Positions 57,633 to 64,000 of a stretch of 64,000 nt of DNA are shown piece after piece. The notes beneath the pieces are model-generated. The model made no database searches, was not told where the DNA came from, and saw only the letters and a list, made by a program, of their open reading frames with translations. This DNA comes from Saccharomycodes ludwigii (Eukaryota > Ascomycota > Saccharomycetes > Saccharomycodales > Saccharomycodaceae): contig NC_060201.1 in assembly GCF_020623625.1 (NCBI RefSeq), positions 558,001-622,000 on the forward strand, given 5' to 3'. The position numbers and the translations under genes are program-made. Numbering within the stretch: the first letter of the stretch is position 1; every line of letters starts with the position of its first letter.

Positions 57633-59840
57633 TGTTATTGTTATATATATAATTTGTTGAGTTGGGAAGGTTTTTTATTTGCTTTGTTGCTCGCTTTATT
57701 GGTTATTTTTATATTTTCATACAAGGATTAAAGAGAGAATTAAAAAAAAAAAAATAAAATCTCAGATCTTAATCATGAAAAATAAGTTCTTTTTCATTCT
57801 GTTTATATATCTTTTTTTTTTTTTTTCTTTTTTTTTTTTTTACTTTTCTAACTTTTAAGATTTACCTTCAAAAGTAGGATTTATTATTGATCTGAATGAC
57901 CTGGCAAGGGAAGGTCATTCGTTTATTAATAATAAGCAAATGATGTTAAGAGTCATCAAAATTTGATTAAATCATCAATAATAATACATTTCCGTCCTCA
58001 CACCCGCAAAATTTTGCTTGTTAAGAAAAAAGCTCGCTTGCGGTTGTGTTTGTGTGTCATCCATAATTATAAAGCAATGAGCTCAATGAAAAAAGACATT
58101 TTTGAATGACATTTTAATTGACAAGCTTTACTTAAACTGAGGGTTAATTCCTTATAAGCGGAAGTTAATATACGCTTTTTCCAATTTGTTTATAAACGAA
58201 TTCTTTTGTGCTACGGTTTATACTGTGTAACTTGTCCGGGGATGGTTTTTTTTTTTTTTTTTTTTTTTTTTCTTTTTTCAAAAAGGGTTAACAATGTTAC
58301 TATGTGTGGATGAGTCATTTAACCGCGCATTATCCACAATTTTCCTTTTTCTTTCTTTGTTCTTCCATAAAATTCTATCAATCCAATAGGCCTTTTGTCC
58401 GTGATATGATCGGGAGGGAAGCGCAAATACGGGACCGGGTAAATGTAAATTACAAAAGAAGAAAAAGTATTAACCATCCGCTCCCTCCGTATCTTTATAA
58501 GTAAATAAAAGCGGGGCAAAATATTAAATTTACAACTGCATTTCTAAAAAAAAAAAATATACGTGTACAATGTCTTAATTCGTTTGTAATACGTATAAAT
58601 AACATTTATTATTGACGCAGTATTGTTTGTTTTTAAATATAAAAATTTAACTATAAGATTCATTATAATAGAAATTATTTCCTGCATTTTTAAATAACGT
58701 CAAATAAACAAAATATCGAAAAAAAAAAACAAAAAAAAAACATTTTTTTAAAGGCTTTTTCCACGTGCTCTTGCATCTGGGATACCTAGCTTAGAATAAA
58801 TAAACTACATAAAGGTTCTATTGTCATGGACGCGTTTTCATTAACCATAATTCCTCTTTCCCTGTGATATTTTACTAATATTTTTATAAACTATCGCTAT
58901 CATATTTTATTAATATTTCCGATATATATGTATGGTGTCTAAATGATATTTGTTGTTGACACGGTGGTAATTGTCATTAAATATACTAAATTACATTTTA
59001 AACCGAAAACATTGTATAAAGTGTCATCCTCTGTGGATTTATGAAACTTAACCCTTTTAATTGCCACCAATTGTAGCCTGAATAGTGTATGTAGTTCAGT
59101 AATCTTTTCTGTATAATGTCCACCTCAGCTAGCTGTAAATCACATTGTACTTCGTCTGTTAATTCCACGTGCCCTCTTAAAAAAAAAAAAAAAATACTTT
59201 ACCCTTTCGTGGTTTGTGGTAATATTATAACGTAAGCAACTGCAACTGCCCTGTGATTTTACACACAACGCGTAACTAACTTTATAATTGATTGTACTGT
59301 GCGTTACTTTCTATGGTTTGAAAACAAAAAGCAAAAAATTGAAACCACGCGTTTCAAGTGTACAATATAAACAATACGATCCAATTTATTGTAAATCCTT
59401 TCCATTTATATGGCGTAATCTTAAATTACCCGCGCGGGTATTTCTGTGTTTTACGATTGTACATTTGTTCAACTGGGGAAAAAAAAGAAAAAAAAAAAAA
59501 GAAAAAAAAAATAATATAAATATAAATAAATTAAATTTAGTTATTTATGAATATTTTATTCTCGTTTTTGTGGTAATAATAATAATAATTTTTTTTTTTT
59601 TTTTTTTATGTCCTGTCAAGCATCAAAATAACAAACCAATATCTATTGCATTCCTGGTTCATTCCTTTCGATTCCATTACCAACCATTTATTTGAAGCAG
59701 CTTTTCTTATTCTCTCATATCTGATAATAAAAATTATACATTATACTTATACATCGATTTCTGGCCTCAAAAATTCTTTTCTTTCCTTCACCCACTTTCC
59801 CTTTCAGTACATACAAAAATAGCTTAGTTTAAAGCACAAA
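57633..59840. other. long intergenic region upstream of SPA2
   Basis: 2.2 kb, the longest gene-free stretch here. It contains an inverted repeat (57999-58009 with 58038-58048), TGAGTCA (58311-58317, Gcn4/AP-1 type), a Reb1-like CGGGTAA (58436-58442), and two CACGTG E-boxes (58762-58767, 59166-59171). It also holds three ACGCGT boxes (58830-58835, 59268-59273, 59347-59352) and a palindromic Reb1-like site at 59427-59440. Short frames at 58304 and 59288 lack coding character. An unannotated RNA cannot be excluded. Confidence 0.5.
59427..59440. promoter_or_regulatory. 14-bp perfect palindrome of two overlapping Reb1-like sites
   Basis: TACCCGCGCGGGTA reads the same on both strands. With the preceding T it contains TTACCCG on one strand and CGGGTA on the other. 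It is a rare GC-rich block in AT-rich DNA, 400 bp upstream of SPA2. Confidence 0.5.
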
Positions 59841-62800
59841 ATGACCAATAGTACTAGTAGCAAAAAAAGTTCTTCAAACACTGGAACACTTAATCCAGAG
59901 GATAGAAGAAAAATTTACAATTTTTATGTCGCTTTAAATCAATATTATCAAATAACAAGCGATTCTAAAGTCGATAGATCAGGCAATCAAAGAGCGAAAA
60001 AGGCTAGAGCAAAACTACTGAAGTTATCTTCTCCCCAATTTTTCGAATTGGGTACTGATGTTCATGATGAACTGGAGCGAAGATTGAATGAATCCCAACA
60101 ACAACCGGCTTATCTATTGCCAAATGAAAAGTTCCACATAAAGAGAAACCAAGCTAGACAAAAACTAGCTAATTTGTCGGCTTCTAGATTTAATGATTTA
60201 GTTGATGATATTTTGTACGAAATTAGAAGAAGAAATTACGATGTAGATCCTATTTTTGAAACTTCAGCCGCAAATAATAGTGTTCCAATGGGTGATGCAC
60301 AGCAACAACGGAATAATATTAAGGAAGCTAGTTCTTTAGATAAATCTATTATGAATAATGACAATGGTATTAAAAAGAACAGCAACAACAATTCTAAGGG
60401 CCCTAGCACAACCGCCACAGGAATACAAGCAACCAAAGTTATTCCTAAGAAGGCTTCCCTAGATTGGAGCTCAGATGAGGAAGAAAAAGAGGAAGGAGCT
60501 GAATCTCATTTTTCTAACTATAATCATAGCGCTCAAAAAAAGGCCAATCCTACTAATGTTACCAATAATGGTGAACGGGAAATTAATAATAATACAAATA
60601 CCAACGTAGAAATTGCCGCTGCTTCCACTGATGTTGAATTTAAACAACAGGAGCAACAACAGCAAAACATACCTAGGGGATTTGTCAAGCAAGGTTTGAG
60701 AATAAGAGAATTAAATCCATCATCTAATGTTCGCAATACTGGTATTACAGATAATATTTCGGCTAATTCTATGACGGATGAATCCTCATCATCAAAGCCA
60801 AAAAATAATAAAGATATATCCAAATTAGAAGCAGAATTAAATGAAACTAATCAAAAATTCAACGAATTAGAAAATTTGAATTCCATTTTATCTAGTAAAG
60901 CTAATAAGTTTGAAAAAGAAGCCTACGATTTAAGACAAACTAATGAAACACTATCTATTGAGGTTGCTTCTTTAAAAGAAGAGAAGATGACCAGCGATAA
61001 GATTATAACTAACTTAAAATCGGAATTGACGATGACAGAAACTCAATTAAAAGAGGTCAATAATAAATATTTGGAAAACGAAGCTGCTGTTCATAACTTA
61101 GGTAAATCTATGGATTCAAATTTCCAAAAAGAAGTTTCAGCCTTGTCTAGAGAAATCAGTGCTCTATCTATCGAAAATGAAAATTTAAAATTGGCTATCT
61201 CAGAACTGGAATTAAAACTGAAACAAGCTAATAACAAATCTCCCACCAATGGAAATGCCAACACAAATGAGGCACCAAATGTTACTATGATAGAGCAGGA
61301 GGCAAAATTATGGAAATCAAGGTATGAATCGGTAATTAAAAGCAATAATGATAATATTAACACGCCAGTTAAATTACCAAGCACTTTTGATTCCGTTAAA
61401 TCCACTGATATTTTACGATACATTTCGCCTGATGGCCTTATCCCATTGGTTTTGGTACAATCTTTGCAAAATAAGGTTATTAAATCATTTCAACATTTAC
61501 AAAACACTACCGACACTAATAATTGTAACAACAATAAAAATAATATAGGTGATGTATTATTCGAAGACATTGCCCAAATTTCTGATGACGTTTCTTCCAT
61601 TATCTCCTATTGCGAAAAGTTTGAAGATTTCACTGAACATGCCATATTATTAAGAGCCTCGGTGTCACATGCCATTACAACAATTCGCTACTATGCTATC
61701 TATCACTCTTTGTTACCTAGAATTACCGTTGAAAGCGCTCTATGCGAAATTTTGTTTACCATCTGTAACTTACTGAACGTTGCTCATATTAATGAAGCCA
61801 TTGAATGTGTAACCAAAAGTCTCCCACAAGCCACAAAATCCACAACGACTAGGTCTGTTGCCAATTCTAAGGTTGACACTGATGTAAAGGAGGCATCCAT
61901 ATCCAAAGACCTTAATAATGGATCCACAGAATATGCTAAGCCAATAGTTAATTTTAACAAAAATCAAAACTCATTTGGCAATTTAAGTCATAACAACAAT
62001 ACTAACATTGATGGTCATGCAGACGATGACAATGATTTTGGGGTTTCTTCGCCTGTTAGACCATTGAAATTAGCACAAAAATTGGCGTCCAGCGAAAATT
62101 TGACTTCTCCTACAGCATCTACTGCTCCAAGAAAACCAGCCAATACCGGATTGTTTAATTATTTACAAAAAGAATCCAATAATCATATTTCATCTAAAAA
62201 AAAATTTTTTTTTAATAACAACACCTCCTTATTATCGAAAAATAATAGAATTGGCAATATCAAATCAAATAATGTAGCAGAAAATGGTAAAAACATAAAT
62301 TTGTTAAAACTAAATTTGAACGAGAATAGTGATAATACATCGGCTAATGATGTTAATAATAATGAAAAGATTGACAACACTGAATCTTCTGCAGTAGCTA
62401 CTGACAATAATATCGATGATTTAAAAAATAAAGAAACCAATGTTACACCTAACACTAAAAAACATGAAAAATCAAATTCCCTAGCATCTACAATTTCTAA
62501 ACAAAGTGGTAGCGATATTAGTCGTTCACCTGGAACTATTAAATCCAAAGTTTTACAATTTGAAAATAAAACGGTGAACAGTAATTCAATATCATCCAAC
62601 TCTTCCTCCACTGAAGCTTCTCCGCTAAATTCTACTTTGTTCTTAAAAAACAATGAAAGTGTTACCTCTACTGATAATATACTACAAAGTTCTAAAAATG
62701 GCGGTTCACTTTCCAAGAAAAACAGCTTTGCATCTATTGAAGAAAGAGTTAAAAGTTTCCAAGATCCAAATGTTAGTTTAACTAAGAAATCTAGTTTATT

Positions 62801-64000
62801 ATCACTGAACAAAAGCAGTATTAGCAATAACAGCATCGAAGAAGAAGAAGAAGAAGAAGAAGAAGAAGAAGAAGAAGAAGAAGGAGGAGAGAAAAAAAAG
62901 GAAGAAGGAGAAGGAGAGGTTGAAGAAAGACAAGCAAGGGAAAAGGAGATACCTAGCCATAATGGTAAAAATTTGGATGCTGAAACAAAGTGCACACCTA
63001 CTGTTTCTTCTGAAGCATCCACTATTAAGTTAACAGAGGAAAAGCTTGCTAATACTAACGAAATTAATCACAAAACTGACGCATCGTTTTTTAATAATAC
63101 CTTTGATATAAATAAACCGCCCCCATCATTAGCCACTTCCAAATTGGCCAGTGCATTGGAAGATATTCCATCGTCTAGTGTACCAACATCCACAGACGAC
63201 GATGACTACAACGACGACGAAGAAGAAGAAGAAGAAGAAGAACAGAAAAAACAAATTGCTCAAGAAACTTTGAGAAACGAGCAAGCTTATCAGAAAATTC
63301 AAGCTTCTCTATTGAATGGCCACGGTACTAATAATAATGGTGATGGCATTAAAAGTTTGTCAGAAAGTAAATTAAGCAATAATACTGTTTCTGACTCTAA
63401 ATCAGACTTAGGCTTGGATAAATACCCTTTGATTTCGTCGGATACATCTAATATTGGCGATAACATATCTGTACGGGATAGTTTGAATTCCAGAGACTCT
63501 ATCGTTGCGTTTGACTCTAAACCGGTAAATTTGATGAGTTCTATAGATCCGACATCACCCATTAAAAAGGTACTACCTACAATGCACAGTAATAAGACTA
63601 ACACCAGCCCTTTAAATAATTTGGTTAGCAGACAAAGCAATGAAATACCGCAAACCGATGAACCCGTGTCAAAGCCTGCTACTAACACTGAAGTTGCTGG
63701 AACGATGGATCATAGTCGTTTAAGCATATTAGAAGAAACGTTTGATGTGGGTGGGTTTGATATTGAAAACCCCGATAACACCTTAAGTGAGTTATTATTA
63801 TATTTAGAACATCAAACTGTAGATGTAATTAATACAATCCAAAGTTTATTATCCTCGATTAAACGACCAAAGGCTAAAACAGGTGAATTAAGAGGGGAGT
63901 CATTTGATATTAACCATGTTATTGGACAAATGGTTGAAGCCACCAGTGTTTCTATGCAACAAAGCCGTAATTTTGCACTAAAAGAACACGGTACTTGGGT
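59841..64000 (+). CDS. SPA2: polarisome scaffold SPA2 (3' end beyond window)
   Basis: Scaffold that gathers Bni1, Pea2, Bud6 and MAPK-pathway kinases at sites of polarised growth. It is open for 1386 codons and incomplete at the window end. The N-terminal SHD-I/GIT domain (about 18-140) shows RRKIYNFYVALNQYY, RAKKARAKLLKLSSPQF and RNQARQKLANLS. A coiled coil covers about 325-460, and long Asn/Ser-rich and Glu-run tracts fill the middle. From residue 1306 the conserved FDIENPDNTLSELLLYLEH segment and LRGES follow, closely matching S. cerevisiae Spa2 near residue 1270 onward. Probably under 130 codons are missing. HIF1 and SPA2 are adjacent in S. cerevisiae (YLL022C-YLL021W). Confidence 0.95.
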   Translation, partial: MTNSTSSKKSSSNTGTLNPEDRRKIYNFYVALNQYYQITSDSKVDRSGNQRAKKARAKLLKLSSPQFFELGTDVHDELERRLNESQQQPAYLLPNEKFHIKRNQARQKLANLSASRFNDLVDDILYEIRRRNYDVDPIFETSAANNSVPMGDAQQQRNNIKEASSLDKSIMNNDNGIKKNSNNNSKGPSTTATGIQATKVIPKKASLDWSSDEEEKEEGAESHFSNYNHSAQKKANPTNVTNNGEREINNNTNTNVEIAAASTDVEFKQQEQQQQNIPRGFVKQGLRIRELNPSSNVRNTGITDNISANSMTDESSSSKPKNNKDISKLEAELNETNQKFNELENLNSILSSKANKFEKEAYDLRQTNETLSIEVASLKEEKMTSDKIITNLKSELTMTETQLKEVNNKYLENEAAVHNLGKSMDSNFQKEVSALSREISALSIENENLKLAISELELKLKQANNKSPTNGNANTNEAPNVTMIEQEAKLWKSRYESVIKSNNDNINTPVKLPSTFDSVKSTDILRYISPDGLIPLVLVQSLQNKVIKSFQHLQNTTDTNNCNNNKNNIGDVLFEDIAQISDDVSSIISYCEKFEDFTEHAILLRASVSHAITTIRYYAIYHSLLPRITVESALCEILFTICNLLNVAHINEAIECVTKSLPQATKSTTTRSVANSKVDTDVKEASISKDLNNGSTEYAKPIVNFNKNQNSFGNLSHNNNTNIDGHADDDNDFGVSSPVRPLKLAQKLASSENLTSPTASTAPRKPANTGLFNYLQKESNNHISSKKKFFFNNNTSLLSKNNRIGNIKSNNVAENGKNINLLKLNLNENSDNTSANDVNNNEKIDNTESSAVATDNNIDDLKNKETNVTPNTKKHEKSNSLASTISKQSGSDISRSPGTIKSKVLQFENKTVNSNSISSNSSSTEASPLNSTLFLKNNESVTSTDNILQSSKNGGSLSKKNSFASIEERVKSFQDPNVSLTKKSSLLSLNKSSISNNSIEEEEEEEEEEEEEEEGGEKKKEEGEGEVEERQAREKEIPSHNGKNLDAETKCTPTVSSEASTIKLTEEKLANTNEINHKTDASFFNNTFDINKPPPSLATSKLASALEDIPSSSVPTSTDDDDYNDDEEEEEEEEQKKQIAQETLRNEQAYQKIQASLLNGHGTNNNGDGIKSLSESKLSNNTVSDSKSDLGLDKYPLISSDTSNIGDNISVRDSLNSRDSIVAFDSKPVNLMSSIDPTSPIKKVLPTMHSNKTNTSPLNNLVSRQSNEIPQTDEPVSKPATNTEVAGTMDHSRLSILEETFDVGGFDIENPDNTLSELLLYLEHQTVDVINTIQSLLSSIKRPKAKTGELRGESFDINHVIGQMVEATSVSMQQSRNFALKEHGTW

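Noticed and set aside
62183-63022. 279-codon minus-strand ORF inside SPA2
   Set aside because: It is antisense to the Asn/Glu-rich middle of SPA2, with poly-Ser from the GAA run; SPA2 is in frame throughout.
1-64000. Transposons, LTR elements or tRNA-associated integration sites
   Set aside because: Both tRNA flanks and all long gaps were read for terminal repeats and element-like ORFs; none was seen.

Overview
The window is nuclear DNA of a budding yeast (Saccharomycotina). It is AT-rich and compact, with single-exon genes, one spliceosomal intron (in RPL30, with TACTAAC branch point), long A/T homopolymers, and Asn- and Ser-rich insertions in many proteins. Gene content and order point to a pre-whole-genome-duplication relative of Saccharomyces. 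Saccharomycodaceae (Saccharomycodes or Hanseniaspora) would fit, but that is inference. Uricase and a CRP1-type copper ATPase, both absent from S. cerevisiae, support a non-Saccharomyces species. No transposon, LTR, provirus-like element or CRISPR array was seen.

Layout. (A) 0.1-42 kb is one ancestral block whose S. cerevisiae counterparts are now split between two duplicated regions, YGL030-YGL050 and YGR147-YGR163. In order: uricase, NAT2-like DUF1279 protein, tRNA-Thr, AGA2, RPL24, RPL30, VIR1-like, tRNA-Trp, PNC1, OCH1, RSR1, a tRNA-binding-domain protein, MTR3, RIM8, NSR1, a 1311-residue GPI-type adhesin, an RTS3-candidate, ALG13, RPT6, TIF4631 (eIF4G), TYW3, GTR2 and a flavin-reductase-like gene. 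(B) 42.8-64 kb follows the YLL024C-YLL021W order: SSA-type HSP70, POM33, HIF1 and SPA2 (open at the window end). Between HIF1 and SPA2 lie the RNase P RNA gene (RPR1), CDC3, a large copper ATPase and a 41-codon ORF.

Functional themes: cell-surface mating adhesion (AGA2 and an AGA1-like repeat protein about 20 kb away), Golgi/ER glycosylation (OCH1, ALG13), polarity and septation (RSR1, CDC3, SPA2), translation (RPL24, RPL30, eIF4G, TYW3, two tRNAs), RNA processing (MTR3, NSR1, RPR1), proteostasis (RPT6, HSP70), and pH and nutrient signalling (RIM8, GTR2).

Most notable: (1) an RNase P RNA gene with its conserved core and P1 and P4 helices intact, but carrying internal T11, T15 and T11 runs that should stop RNA polymerase III; (2) the L30-binding kink-turn preserved across the RPL30 5' splice site; (3) an AGA2 orthologue linked to an AGA1-like adhesin that carries 31 tandem repeats and a 1269-bp higher-order duplication; (4) an unrecognised, codon-optimised 41-residue ORF; (5) promoter elements that match their genes (PACE-like at RPT6, HSE at SSA). 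Several candidate starts shown by naive ORF calling are non-ATG; ATG starts were used for AGA2, ALG13 and GTR2.
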